DNA of 64,000 nt from the NCBI GenBank assembly GCA_947630175.1, contig CANRGJ010000002.1:237369-301368 (forward strand). Reading direction: 5' to 3'. Below the pieces are notes generated by a model. That model saw only the letters and a program-made list of their open reading frames with translations. It was not told the DNA's origin and did no database searches. Numbering within the stretch: position 1 is the stretch's first letter; every line of letters begins with the position of its first letter. Of the stretch, positions 16,103-25,937 are shown in pieces. The translations under genes and the position numbers were made by a program. The stretch comes from an uncultured Ruminiclostridium sp. Its GTDB lineage: Bacteria; Bacillota; Clostridia; Oscillospirales; Ruminococcaceae.

Positions 16103-19100
16103 TTAACGTCGCATACGTATACATATTTCTGTTTGAACATAGGATATCAATTTATTGTATTTTTCATCATCAAACGAATCACTATGAAAAACAGAAGAGC
16201 ACAGTTCTTTCACTACTGATAACATATCTGCACTTACATTTGTTTCTATTCCCTTTATCATTCCATCAATTCGATTTCTTATCTCATTGAGGTTCTCAGA
16301 AAGATATTGCCTGTCTTCTTCGCCAACAAGATACTCACGATTTTTTGAATATATCCACAATTCTTCACCGATATCAACTATACAATTAAGCCAGATATTT
16401 GTTGGTTGTTTTTCTTGAAGTACGTACTCGCCATCAAAACATTTTAGCATTTGCTGAGTCACTTCAAAAGGATATGGATAAGCTAAAGGATCCATATTTT
16501 CTTCGAGTCCTGAGTTTGCGGCATTGCATAAATATTGAAATGTCTGTTTAGAAAACTTGATCGCATTTGGAATTACTTCACCTGTATCGTTTGTCATCAA
16601 TAAAAGTAAAAAATCATAAGGAGATTCTGCAAATGAAGTGGCGGTAATTAAGAAATCTCTCATCGCACTCTCATTTGCCGGTTCAAACTTTCTTAGCAAT
16701 ATTGGGTAGCACATAAATATATTGTCATGATATGAGCTTATAGGCAGAACAGCATCGTACGAAGCTGTTAAATCTGTCATAATACGGTTCATTTCATCTA
16801 TTTCTGCTTTTTGTGATGATGAAAACCAAACTTTAACTTTATATTTATTGCAATTGGTATCAGGCATATGAGATAAATAGTATTCACAACACATATAAGT
16901 TTCAGAGATGACTTTTTTCTCATAAGCACATAGTTTTATATGGTTGCTTTTGTACTCACTATCCAGTGCAATATCATCAAAAAATTTCTGCATGTTAGGC
17001 AGCGCTGCTAATGCTGCATTTAAATTGTAAATTGCCAAACGTTTCGCCTTCTCCTCTCTTTTGATAAAGCTAATTAATTGATTGGCAAAATTTTGGATCC
17101 CATCAAAGTAATTCCGTTTCGCTTTATTAAACAGTATTGGTAATTCGGGTTTCTTTTCAAACGGACGATGCTCTCTAGGATATGACAAATGTGCGACCGT
17201 TATGTTGTTATAGCGACGATGTAAGCTATCAAATAATTTAGCAGCATCACCAAGTTTTCGTTTGCTCAATAATTTGTTTAAACATTCTGAACTCGCTGCC
17301 AACAGATCACATGCACATTTGCGAACATCTATCCAATGCTCAATCCATTCATTCACTGTGTCAAATTCATAATTGCTTTCAATAGTATTCAACCACAAAC
17401 TATTAAACTCTTGATTAAACGATATAATTATGTTCTTTCGCGGCATTTCTTTATGTGCATCATCAGGAATTTGAGGGAGTACCAATAACTCGATTTTCGG
17501 CTTGATTGCGTCTGAACAATACGTTTCGAATACGGGAAGTGTACGGCATATATCAGTCAGCCTTGAAACGCTCTCGTCATTACCTTTTGTAAGCTCGCTT
17601 GTTCTAAGCAAATACTCGACCTTTATTTCTTTATTATCATCACTTACTTGAATCTTATGAGAATTGGTTTTACGTTTGAGATAGCTAATAATTTTCAGAA
17701 GATTGTTTTTTACAAACTCGATGTATTCATATTCATTTCCGCAAAAAGATGAATACATTAATGATGATATCGTTTTGATAGAGTGGTTTTCAGCCTTCGC
17801 CCACAGATCGTTCAAAGTGATTTTTGATGATAAATTCATTGAAGGATCAATATTATAAAGCCAATCTACAATAACTGCATATGAATCTAAATCTCTGATG
17901 TGCGTGAAATCAATTTCTTTTAATTTTAAATATAGGGCAGAGCTAAAAGAATAGATGTCAGTTTTTGCAGTTCTGAATTTCGGGATCGAATCGCGTAGTT
18001 TAATCAAATGCTGAATATTAGCATTATCCGGAATAATTTCAGATATTTTTTCGATTGTATTCAATTCATGTTCATAATCTTTAAACTTTGTAAAGGGACA
18101 AAGCTCTGTTGCAACAAGCATTAATCCGCCATGTTCGTATGCGTCATCAAACAATGCCTTATTAGTTCGGAAATACTGCATTACACTTCCCGAAAAAATG
18201 CCTCTAATTGCTTGAACGAAGCGCGATAAGTCAGATTCGCATAGCCACATATTAATAACATTAGCATAAAATCTATCCTTGTCAAAGTCGAACTCCGGAT
18301 AATGAGAAAACAAAACAGATATATCCGAATCAGACACAATCTTTGCAATAGAAAAAGCTGTTTCATCAAGAGAAATATATTCATGTAACCGATTAATAAT
18401 ATGCTGTGATCGTACAGGATGTAATCCCTCGATATAGTCGCCCTCTGAGCTGATATGTACCAGAAATTCATCAGATAAGCTTTTTAGTACTTCACCAATA
18501 TCCAAGTCAGTTTTAGCTGTTAAATTGCTAATTAGAGACTTGGCTTCAAGCTTAATACCGCAGACATCGGCAAAGCAAACTTTTCTTAGAATTTCAAATT
18601 TAGTACCTCCTGCCGATGTGTTACCAATCTGCTTCATTTGTTCAGAGATTCGCTCGGTAATCATCTCACCATGTGTCAAAAGATATACATACTCAATAAG
18701 CAGTTGACGATCTGCAATCTTTGACCACGCTTTTTTCCAATCGGTAATATCTTCATGAAGCTTTTTCGCTTCTTTGAGAGCATTATATATGTTCTCGGCT
18801 TCCGCTTCATTTAGTACAGGCTTAATGATACGCAAATGATGAAGATTGCTTATGTCACCGCCATAGTTGTACCAATCATTTTCACGAGAAGTAACGATGA
18901 GTTTATAATGGTATGTTACGCCTGTTTGCATAAGTTGAGCTAACAAATTCCATTCGCTTAAGTGGGCATCAAGATTATCAAGCAAAATAAGCGGCTTTTC
19001 ACCTATTCGTGTACGCATATGAAAATACTCAACTATATATCCTAACTCAGCATCGTTGTTGCACCTTGTTATTTGGTAAGGGGTGTATTCTTTAGTTAGT

Positions 19101-20053
19101 AATGACATTGCCCTTAATGCAAGTGTGGTTTTACCTTGACCGCTAGATGTTTTGATGACAGTGATTGTATTTTTGTCGATCGAATCAATGATCTCATTTT
19201 CAACAATTGGACGTATGACCGGTAGATTATTTGCAATATCAGAAGGAGTGGCTTTCTTACCTTCATAGTAGTCTGAAGAATATTTATCAGATTTAGAAAA
19301 TTGAAGCCTTTGGATCCAAGCATGAGCCGGATTTTGAGGACCTTTACTTATATCGAATTTTGTTTTCTCGATGCAATTAGTTATGTCGCTATGTGTTACC
19401 TCAGCACGGCTATTCATTTTGTCAAAGCACAGTAATTTGATGCCATTGGCAAATAAAGAAATATTGTCTGTTTCAATCCCAAAACTTTTTATCAACAAAT
19501 CCTCAATGCTTTTCTCAAGAGAGTCCTTTTTAACATTTTCAAAAGATAACCGTTGGATAAAATCCTCGAAATTAAAATCACTCCAGTTCCATAAGGAAGT
19601 TTCCTGTTTAATGTTATAAATTTTAGTCTTCCAGAACTCTTTTGAGTTTTTATTGAGATTTCCTGAAAACAGCTTACTTAAATTTCCAGCTGAGACAGAA
19701 AAATCATACACCAATTTAAAATATCTATTCTTATCAATTAGGTATGTTTCAAGATAGTTTTTCAACACACTATCCATAAAATCGGCATTCTGCCGTTGTG
19801 TAGAGTATTTTAACTGAATGTGAGTAATTGTTTTACTGCCATTATTATAGCTAATAGTATCAATATCTTCAATTCCCTCAAGAGTAAAAACTGTATCAGT
19901 GTCAGAAGATAAAATCAACCTGCATGAATATAAAAATTGATAAGAATAGCCCCTCAATGCAATTTGGCCGCCATCTCTTGATTCATACAGTTCTTGAAGA
20001 TTTGCTTTGGCAACAGGCTTTTTATTTGCTTTTTGTTTCTTTTTCTTTGCCAT
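16103..20053 (-). CDS. Large STAND-type NTPase with N-terminal DUF4297 nuclease-like domain (Avs-like, probable antiphage defence)
   Basis: A 1316-residue single-gene system. A Lys-rich tail leads to a DUF4297/Cap4-like PD-(D/E)XK domain (about 25-240): RDGGQIALRGYSYQF, acidic TLEGIEDID (about 57-65) and HIQLKYS (Q80, K82). A P-loop NTPase follows: Walker A SSGQGKTT (303-310), Walker B LILLDNLD (355-362) and a sensor-like VTSREND. The C-terminal 700 residues are helical, repeat-like and without a recognised family, as expected for a ligand-sensing part. This order matches AVAST/Avs proteins, in which phage-protein binding activates an N-terminal nuclease. AT-rich, isolated and next to a dead integrase. 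The defence role is inference. Confidence 0.78.
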   Translation of the reverse strand: MAKKKKQKANKKPVAKANLQELYESRDGGQIALRGYSYQFLYSCRLILSSDTDTVFTLEGIEDIDTISYNNGSKTITHIQLKYSTQRQNADFMDSVLKNYLETYLIDKNRYFKLVYDFSVSAGNLSKLFSGNLNKNSKEFWKTKIYNIKQETSLWNWSDFNFEDFIQRLSFENVKKDSLEKSIEDLLIKSFGIETDNISLFANGIKLLCFDKMNSRAEVTHSDITNCIEKTKFDISKGPQNPAHAWIQRLQFSKSDKYSSDYYEGKKATPSDIANNLPVIRPIVENEIIDSIDKNTITVIKTSSGQGKTTLALRAMSLLTKEYTPYQITRCNNDAELGYIVEYFHMRTRIGEKPLILLDNLDAHLSEWNLLAQLMQTGVTYHYKLIVTSRENDWYNYGGDISNLHHLRIIKPVLNEAEAENIYNALKEAKKLHEDITDWKKAWSKIADRQLLIEYVYLLTHGEMITERISEQMKQIGNTSAGGTKFEILRKVCFADVCGIKLEAKSLISNLTAKTDLDIGEVLKSLSDEFLVHISSEGDYIEGLHPVRSQHIINRLHEYISLDETAFSIAKIVSDSDISVLFSHYPEFDFDKDRFYANVINMWLCESDLSRFVQAIRGIFSGSVMQYFRTNKALFDDAYEHGGLMLVATELCPFTKFKDYEHELNTIEKISEIIPDNANIQHLIKLRDSIPKFRTAKTDIYSFSSALYLKLKEIDFTHIRDLDSYAVIVDWLYNIDPSMNLSSKITLNDLWAKAENHSIKTISSLMYSSFCGNEYEYIEFVKNNLLKIISYLKRKTNSHKIQVSDDNKEIKVEYLLRTSELTKGNDESVSRLTDICRTLPVFETYCSDAIKPKIELLVLPQIPDDAHKEMPRKNIIISFNQEFNSLWLNTIESNYEFDTVNEWIEHWIDVRKCACDLLAASSECLNKLLSKRKLGDAAKLFDSLHRRYNNITVAHLSYPREHRPFEKKPELPILFNKAKRNYFDGIQNFANQLISFIKREEKAKRLAIYNLNAALAALPNMQKFFDDIALDSEYKSNHIKLCAYEKKVISETYMCCEYYLSHMPDTNCNKYKVKVWFSSSQKAEIDEMNRIMTDLTASYDAVLPISSYHDNIFMCYPILLRKFEPANESAMRDFLITATSFAESPYDFLLLLMTNDTGEVIPNAIKFSKQTFQYLCNAANSGLEENMDPLAYPYPFEVTQQMLKCFDGEYVLQEKQPTNIWLNCIVDIGEELWIYSKNREYLVGEEDRQYLSENLNEIRNRIDGMIKGIETNVSADMLSVVKELCSSVFHSDSFDDEKYNKLISYVQTEICIRMRR

Positions 20054-20246
20054 ATAGACGACCTCGCTTTTTGCTTTTTGCTGAATACTAACAAAACTTG
20101 AACTACGGATTATTCCCAGTATTACGCACAGGCTAATTCTTTGGCAAAAGCCATCGCAATTACCATGTCTCGGAGGAGAAGAAAATATCCGATCTTTCTA
20201 TACCACCACTTTGTTAACTCCTAAAACAGCCTGTTTATTTACAAAA

Positions 20247-20272
20247 ACCGCATGGCATATCTCCCATGCGGT
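20247..20272 (-). terminator. Hairpin, probable terminator
   Basis: ACCGCATGG (20247-20255) pairs with CCATGCGGT (20264-20272). Read leftward, TTTTTG follows the stem. It lies between the integrase remnant and the Avs-like gene and may have ended the integrase transcript. Confidence 0.55.
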
Positions 20273-20341
20273 CGACTTGACAGAGCAAAACATATTGTTA
20301 ATAGATTATAACACAAAAACTGATATTTTTCAACGTAACTA

Positions 20342-21033
20342 CTATATAGTCTCCATATTATCAAGTTTTGACACTACTTCCTGCTGAGCAGACGGAAACA
20401 CATGAGTTCGGCAAGTAATATCAATTCTCTCGTGCCTGACACAGTTAGCGATAATAACCGCATTGTAACCCATAATCAATTAACAATGAGATATTTGAAT
20501 GTATGACGCTGTAAATGTTAATTTTCGTTACACTACTAATGGCACACATCTACGCATTTCATAATGCAGATAAAATTTTGAAAAAAATACGTTTATCTTC
20601 AGCAACATCCTTTAAGCCAAACAGATATTGCTGATTTTCTTCGGACAGGAAATCCGATAACAGAATTCATCTGATACTTTTATCTGTTTTCGATGGCGTT
20701 ATAATGTCTTTACTCGTGATACATCGGATAAGACTTCGTTATTGCCAAAATGCTTTTCTCAAAATAAAAATTTTTTAGAGCCAACGCAATATGTTGATTG
20801 TCCTGATATCACAAATGCGTTTAAGGAAGTGTTTTCTTCTCTACAATTCCAGACGTTATTTGCCATGTATTTTCTTGACTAATTTCGCAAATTGTTCTTG
20901 TAAGCCTCATAAAATCATTGAAAGGGCATTTCCAGATTTCCATCTTTTTTAGCGATAAACTCTCATGCCAACGCAAATGCAATACCACGGTGCTGCTTGG
21001 AAACCACTTGGAACAATTCACTTTTCGTTTCAA
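20342..21033 (-). pseudogene. Decayed tyrosine recombinase (integrase)
   Basis: Fragments of one leftward integrase in several frames. At 20821-21033 the reading FNDF, then in a shifted frame YEAYKNNLRN, then SQENTWQITSGIVEKKTLP matches the N-terminal SAM-like DNA-binding domain of phage/ICE integrases (pattern ENTWxxKxxIVExKILP). At 20342-20473 a 43-residue stretch with RIDIT, THVFPSAQQEVVSKLDNM matches the very C-terminus after the GH motif; the catalytic Tyr region is damaged. The middle is shortened and full of stops. About 700 bases remain of an expected 1.1-1.2 kb. Recognised from sequence pattern only. The rest of 20054-21218 shows no gene. Confidence 0.6.
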
Positions 21034-21218
21034 GACGGTATCACCTCAAAAAAGATGATAATACGAGTGATATGAATAAACGTGTTTTTCAAATATAATG
21101 GACACTCTGGAGATTGTATGAAGTCAGAAATTTTCCTATTTTGTAATATCACATTTTTTGTGTATTTATTTTTCAATTATAATAAATGCAGAAGCGATAC
21201 GATAGTATGTAAACAAAA

Positions 21219-22145
21219 TCAAAGTATTCTATCCTCTGCTTTGTATTCCTCTATATAACTCCTGAAATGCTCAAGATACCTTTTTGCAACCGCACTCAGT
21301 GGCTGTTCTGCCATATGTATATACCCTATCTCCATCACCTCTGTGCTTTTCAGCGGAATGGCGATTATCTCCGAACCGTTCAGGTCGCTGCTGAGGATAC
21401 CCGAAGAAATAGTGTATCCGTTCAGACCGATAAGCAAATTAAACAGCGTTGCACGGTCGGACACGATAATGCTTTTCGGGCTTTCATCGGTGCTGTGCAG
21501 CTCCTCGGAAAAGTAAAACGAATTGTTCACTCCCTGATCGTAGGTAAGGCGCGGATATTTCAGCAAGTCTTTCCGTGATACGGTCTTCTTTTTTGCAAGA
21601 GGATTGCTCCTGCTGACAAAAACGTGCGGCTTTGCGGTAAATTGCGGAACAAATTCCAGATCGTTGTTTTTCAGAATGTGAAGCAGCACCTTGCGATTGA
21701 AATTGCTTAAGAAGATTATCCCAAGCTCCGAACGCTGTGTGCGGACGTCCTCAATAATATCATTTGTTCTGAGCTCACGCAGGGAAAACTCATATTTATT
21801 CCGACCGTATTCCTTGACCAGCGACACAAACGCATTTACTGCGAATGCGTAATGCTGCGCCGACACCGCGAAAACTCTCCTTATCGGTTCTCCGTGTTTG
21901 TAGGTATTTTCAAGAAGCTCCACCTGCTCGACTACTTGTCTTGCGTAAGCTAAAAATTTTGTGCCCTCCTCGGACAGGCGAACGCCCCGATTACTGCGGA
22001 GGAATATCGTAACGCCCATTTCCTGCTCCAGCTCCAACACCGCTTTTGATAAGCTCGGTTGCGAAATAAACAGCTTTTTCGCCGCCACTGTTATTGAGCC
22101 GCAATTTACAATTTCCACCACATATTTAAGCTGTTGTAAAGTCAT
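21219..22145 (-). CDS. LysR-family transcriptional regulator, probable methionine-gene regulator
   Basis: A 308-residue regulator: N-terminal winged helix (LQQLKYVVEIVNCGSITVAAKKLFISQPSLSKAVLELE split over residues 3-40) and a C-terminal periplasmic-binding-like effector domain. The ATG at 22145 has AGGAGG eight bases upstream; TTG 22151 is less likely. It lies 72 bases downstream of metF on the same strand, in a metE-metF-lysR array. LysR proteins of the MetR/MtaR type control metE and metF in other bacteria, so it may control its neighbours (inference); ATAGC/GCTAT dyads upstream of metE are candidate sites. Confidence 0.88.
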   Translation of the reverse strand: MTLQQLKYVVEIVNCGSITVAAKKLFISQPSLSKAVLELEQEMGVTIFLRSNRGVRLSEEGTKFLAYARQVVEQVELLENTYKHGEPIRRVFAVSAQHYAFAVNAFVSLVKEYGRNKYEFSLRELRTNDIIEDVRTQRSELGIIFLSNFNRKVLLHILKNNDLEFVPQFTAKPHVFVSRSNPLAKKKTVSRKDLLKYPRLTYDQGVNNSFYFSEELHSTDESPKSIIVSDRATLFNLLIGLNGYTISSGILSSDLNGSEIIAIPLKSTEVMEIGYIHMAEQPLSAVAKRYLEHFRSYIEEYKAEDRIL

Positions 22146-22217
22146 TTTCAATTCCTCCTATAAAAATAAGCGGAGGAAAGCCTCCGCCGCTTATTGTAAC
22201 ACATTACCTATGAAAAA

Positions 22218-23099
22218 TCAACCGACCCTTGTCGTATCCGATGATATCAGTCTGTGCACAGAAGCATATATACGCTCTGCAACGTATGCGTTGTTCATTG
22301 TGTAAAGATGTATCCCGTCAACTCCCTGTGCGATAAGATCCACTATCTGGTCTGTCGCATATGCGATCCCTGCGTCACGCAGCGCAGCGGGGTCATCTCC
22401 ATAGCGTTCCAGCACCCGTATAAATTTGGAGGGAAGCGTTATTCCGCACAGCTTCACCATTCGTTCGATCTGAGCCTTGTTTGTAACGGGCATTATTCCC
22501 GCCTCGATCGGCACGTTAACGCCGATCTTACGAACCTTTTCGAGAAAATGATAAAAATAATCGTTATCGAGAAAAAGCTGCGTTATAAGCTGTCCTGCAC
22601 CGCTGTCTACTTTGTTTTTCAGATGGACCAGATCAGTCTCAAAGCTTTCCGCCTCGGAATGTTTTTCGGGATAGCACGCAGCGATAATATTAAAATCATA
22701 CCTCCCGCAAATAAATTCAATAAGCTCATTTGCATGGGAAAAACGCCCGTTCGGCACGGTGCTTACGGAAATATCTCCCCTGAGCGCAAGAATATTTTCT
22801 ATGCCGTTTGCCTTTAATTTATCAAGAATATCAACGGCGTCGCTTTCGCTGAGATATATGCACGGAAGGTGTGCGACGCTTTCAATGCCATACACGTTTT
22901 TTACATCAGACGCTATCTGAACCGTTTTTTCACAGTTAGCTCCGCCGCCGGCGCCGTATGTCACACTTACGCAGTCGGGGTGCAGCTTTGCAAGCTCCTC
23001 TAAGGTCTTGTAAATAACTGTTTCATCTGACGTAGGCTTTGGCGGGAAAACCTCGAACGAAAGCACTTGCCGATTACGAAAAAGCTCACTTGTTTTCAT
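22218..23099 (-). CDS. metF: 5,10-methylenetetrahydrofolate reductase
   Basis: Makes 5-methyltetrahydrofolate for methionine synthesis, FAD-dependent. The 293-residue TIM barrel has SFEVFPPK at the N-terminus (catalytic Glu), [13 protein letters not shown] and [10 protein letters not shown]. The start at 23099 is preferred: it overlaps the end of metE by 14 bases and is preceded by AAAGGAA; an ATG 36 bases earlier adds 12 unconserved residues. The overlap with metE implies coupled translation of the two methionine genes. Confidence 0.93.
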   Translation of the reverse strand: MKTSELFRNRQVLSFEVFPPKPTSDETVIYKTLEELAKLHPDCVSVTYGAGGGANCEKTVQIASDVKNVYGIESVAHLPCIYLSESDAVDILDKLKANGIENILALRGDISVSTVPNGRFSHANELIEFICGRYDFNIIAACYPEKHSEAESFETDLVHLKNKVDSGAGQLITQLFLDNDYFYHFLEKVRKIGVNVPIEAGIMPVTNKAQIERMVKLCGITLPSKFIRVLERYGDDPAALRDAGIAYATDQIVDLIAQGVDGIHLYTMNNAYVAERIYASVHRLISSDTTRVG

Positions 23100-25359
23100 C
23101 TCGCAGTTCCTTTGCCGCACCCACAAGATTTTCAAGGCTCAAAACAGTTTCAGCCTCTCCTCTTGTTTTCAGACCGCAGTCGGGATTCACCCAGAGCTTT
23201 TCGACAGATATTCTGTTCAGCATTTTGCGCAGATCGGTTTTGATTTCGTCCTTTGAGGGAACTCTCGGAGAGTGAATATCATACACGCCAGGTCCTGCCT
23301 CCGTGCGGAAATCGTTTGCTTTAAGCACATCGAGGATAGTCAGATCGGAGCGCCTTGCCTCAAATGTGATAACATCGGCGTCCATATTGTCTATATCCGT
23401 GATAATATCGGCAAATTCGCTGTAACACATATGTGTGTGGATCTGCGTTCCCGGCTTTACTCCGCTGTGTACGAGCCTGAAAGCGGGAATTGCCCAATCA
23501 AGGTAATCGGATTTCCAATCGGATCTTCGCAGCGGCAGCTTCTCTCGCAATGCCGCCTCATCTACTTGAATTATTGATATACCGTTCGCTTCCAGATCTA
23601 AAACCTCGTCGCGAATGGCAAGCGCTATTTGCAGCGCGCTTTCACACAAAGAAATATCCTCCCGCGGGAAAGACCAGTTTAGAATAGTAACGGGACCAGT
23701 GAGCATTCCCTTTACGGGCTTTTCCGTGCAGCTTTGTGCGAACACCGACCACTTTACTGTCATCGGCTTTGTGCGGGAAATATCTCCCCAAATGATGGGC
23801 GGCTTGACACATCGTGTTCCGTAGGACTGCACCCACGCTTTTTCGGTGAAGATATATCCGTCAAGACATTCGCCGAAATATTCCACCATATCGTTGCGCT
23901 CAAATTCTCCGTGAACGAGAACGTCAAGACCGATTTTCTCCTGCAATTCAATGCAGTCCTTGATTTTATTTTTCATAAACTCGTCGTATTGCTCTTCGGA
24001 AATCGTACCTTTTTTATAATCGGAACGCACCTTGCGAACTTCGGCGGTCTGTGGGAATGAACCAATCGTTGTAGTCGGGAACAGCGGGAGAGCGAAACGT
24101 TTTTTCTGTATTTTTTCACGCTGGGAAAATTCGGGCAAACGTGTGTAGTCCTTGTCGGAAAGTGCGTTCACACGGCTGCGGACAGCGGCGTTTTCTCTGC
24201 CTCGGGAATCTTTCATCAGCGCAGTATTTGCCTTGTATTCGGGAGCGTTCTTCGGCTCAACGGACGAGATGATTTTCTTTAATTCTTCAAGCTCGCCCAG
24301 CTTTTCTTTAGCGAACGCAAAATGCTTTTTCACATCTTCAGTCAGCTTTGTTTCGTTTTCCAGAGTATACGGAACGTGCAGTAATGAGCAGGACGTATTC
24401 AGCACGATCTCGCCGCAGCTTTGAGCGATCTTGCTGATGATATCAACAGTTTTCGCATAGTTGTTGCGCCAAATGTTCTTGCCGTTTACAACGCCCGCAA
24501 ACAGGACCTTATCCTTTGGAAAACCGTTCTGCTGCACCAGCTCAAGTGTTTTCTTCCCCTCGACAAAATCAAGTCCCACGCCGTCAAACGGGAGTGTGCA
24601 AATATCACAGTAGCAGTTGCGGACATCGCCGAAATACGTTTGCACGATAACCTTTAAATTCCCCTTACTGCTGAGAATTTTCTCATACAATCCCACAAAC
24701 AGCTTTTTGTCCAATTCGTCCATATCCATAACAAGGCATGGCTCGTCAAGCTGTATCCATTCGGCGTTTTTGGCGGCAAATCCGCTTAATAATTCCCCGT
24801 AAGCTGCAGCGATTTTCTCCGCAAAATCCTCCGCTTTTTTTATTCCCGTAAAGTGCGACAGCTTCAGAAAAGTATATGCGCCGATGATCACGGGCTTAGT
24901 TTTGACGCCGTGCTGCTGCGCTTCAAAAAACAAATCAAACGGCTTGCTGCCTGAAAGCTTCATATCCGTATCGTCGCAAAGTTCGGGAACCATATAATGA
25001 TAGTTGGTATTGAACCATTTTTTCATTGCAAGTGCCTTTACATCGCCTTTTTCGCCCTGATAACCTCTTGCTGCCGCAAAATATGTATCAAGTTCGGGCA
25101 ATCTAAGATCAACATATCTTTCGGGTAATGCGTTCAGCATAACCGCCGTGTCCAGCATTCCGTCATAAAAAGAAAAATCGTTTGACGGGATAAGATTAAT
25201 GCCGCTTTTGCGCTGAACATCGAGGTTTTCAAGCCGAAGCTTTTTCGCAGTTTTCTGCAAATCCTCAGCAGATATTTCACACTTAAAATACTTCTCACTT
25301 GCGAATTTCAGTTCTCTCAATGAGCCTATTCTCGGGTATCCTATAATTGATGTTTTCAT
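23086..25359 (-). CDS. metE: Cobalamin-independent methionine synthase
   Basis: Transfers a methyl group from 5-methyl-tetrahydropteroyl-polyglutamate to homocysteine without B12. The 757-residue product has the double-barrel layout: N-terminal [18 protein letters not shown], and in the C-terminal half the zinc ligands in [11 protein letters not shown] (His, Cys), the Glu in ITFEARRSD and the Cys in NPDCGLKTR. Full length. Followed by metF in overlap and by a LysR gene. An upstream region with LysR-like dyads and a weak -35 suggests activation under methionine need (inference). Confidence 0.95.
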   Translation of the reverse strand: MKTSIIGYPRIGSLRELKFASEKYFKCEISAEDLQKTAKKLRLENLDVQRKSGINLIPSNDFSFYDGMLDTAVMLNALPERYVDLRLPELDTYFAAARGYQGEKGDVKALAMKKWFNTNYHYMVPELCDDTDMKLSGSKPFDLFFEAQQHGVKTKPVIIGAYTFLKLSHFTGIKKAEDFAEKIAAAYGELLSGFAAKNAEWIQLDEPCLVMDMDELDKKLFVGLYEKILSSKGNLKVIVQTYFGDVRNCYCDICTLPFDGVGLDFVEGKKTLELVQQNGFPKDKVLFAGVVNGKNIWRNNYAKTVDIISKIAQSCGEIVLNTSCSLLHVPYTLENETKLTEDVKKHFAFAKEKLGELEELKKIISSVEPKNAPEYKANTALMKDSRGRENAAVRSRVNALSDKDYTRLPEFSQREKIQKKRFALPLFPTTTIGSFPQTAEVRKVRSDYKKGTISEEQYDEFMKNKIKDCIELQEKIGLDVLVHGEFERNDMVEYFGECLDGYIFTEKAWVQSYGTRCVKPPIIWGDISRTKPMTVKWSVFAQSCTEKPVKGMLTGPVTILNWSFPREDISLCESALQIALAIRDEVLDLEANGISIIQVDEAALREKLPLRRSDWKSDYLDWAIPAFRLVHSGVKPGTQIHTHMCYSEFADIITDIDNMDADVITFEARRSDLTILDVLKANDFRTEAGPGVYDIHSPRVPSKDEIKTDLRKMLNRISVEKLWVNPDCGLKTRGEAETVLSLENLVGAAKELRDENK

Positions 25360-25386
25360 TTTGATGTTACCTTTCGTTTTTCTTTT

Positions 25387-25455
25387 ATTATAGCACGCTC
25401 GGTTCGCTATGTGGTAACACCTTTTTTTGATTGCCGGATATAGTTATTAGCTATG
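25387..25455 (-). promoter_or_regulatory. metE control region: promoter and LysR-like dyads
   Basis: A minus-strand TATAAT is at 25387-25392, with no good -35 at 17 bases, as expected for an activated promoter. ATAGC (25390-25394) and GCTAT (25406-25410) form a dyad overlapping it. A second dyad, TATAGTTATTAGCTATG (25439-25455), lies upstream and resembles the TATAGTTTSAAACTATA box described for MetR/MtaR in streptococci. No SAM riboswitch was seen. Confidence 0.5.
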
Positions 25456-25703
25456 GCAGCCGGTGTTGAGAAATAGTTTTTAATAAGTGTTTGCAGCAAA
25501 TTTGCAGTTGAATGAAACAGATGATGAGTTTGAGACATAATATGGATAAAGAACAGGAGGATGTATTAGGATAACCTCCGAATTTTTTCGCAAATTTTGC
25601 ATTATATTTATGCTAAATTTAAATATGGGTATGGGAACAAAATGTAAAATACCTTTGCTCTTGTGAAAATAATATAGATTTGTACTCATAAAGACATAAA
25701 AAG

Positions 25704-25746
25704 TCCCGTAAAGCTGTATAAATAACAGTTTTACGGGATTTTTTAT
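25704..25746. terminator. Bidirectional terminator
   Basis: TCCCGTAAAGCTGT (25704-25717) pairs with ACAGTTTTACGGGA (one G-U pair), with T runs on both outer sides. It separates the helicase cassette from metE. The rest of 25456-25937 holds no supported gene. Confidence 0.75.
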
Positions 25747-25937
25747 GTTATTCCCACTCGCTCCCGACAGCGCAATATTAAACATATTTTCTATAAGAAT
25801 TTGGCGCGAGGTATTTATATTTTTCCATTATTCAGAGAGCGTGGGCTGTATGATTTTTTGTTGCCATTGTGTTGCCAAGGGTTAGCGTGGATTACATGTA
25901 GAAAAACAAGAGTATACCGTATGCTCAATCAATTGAA

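Noticed and set aside
25360..25480. SAM (S-box) riboswitch before metE
   Set aside because: The leader is only short and AT-rich, without the S-box core; the dyads suit a protein regulator.
25480..25785. Open frame of about 100 residues on the minus strand
   Set aside because: It runs through a bidirectional terminator, has no ribosome site and shows no family likeness.
25845..25890. Possible integrase C-terminus or attachment site (GNTMATK-like reading, repeated TTGCCA)
   Set aside because: The fragment is about 15 residues long and stops appear in every frame around it; too short to support.
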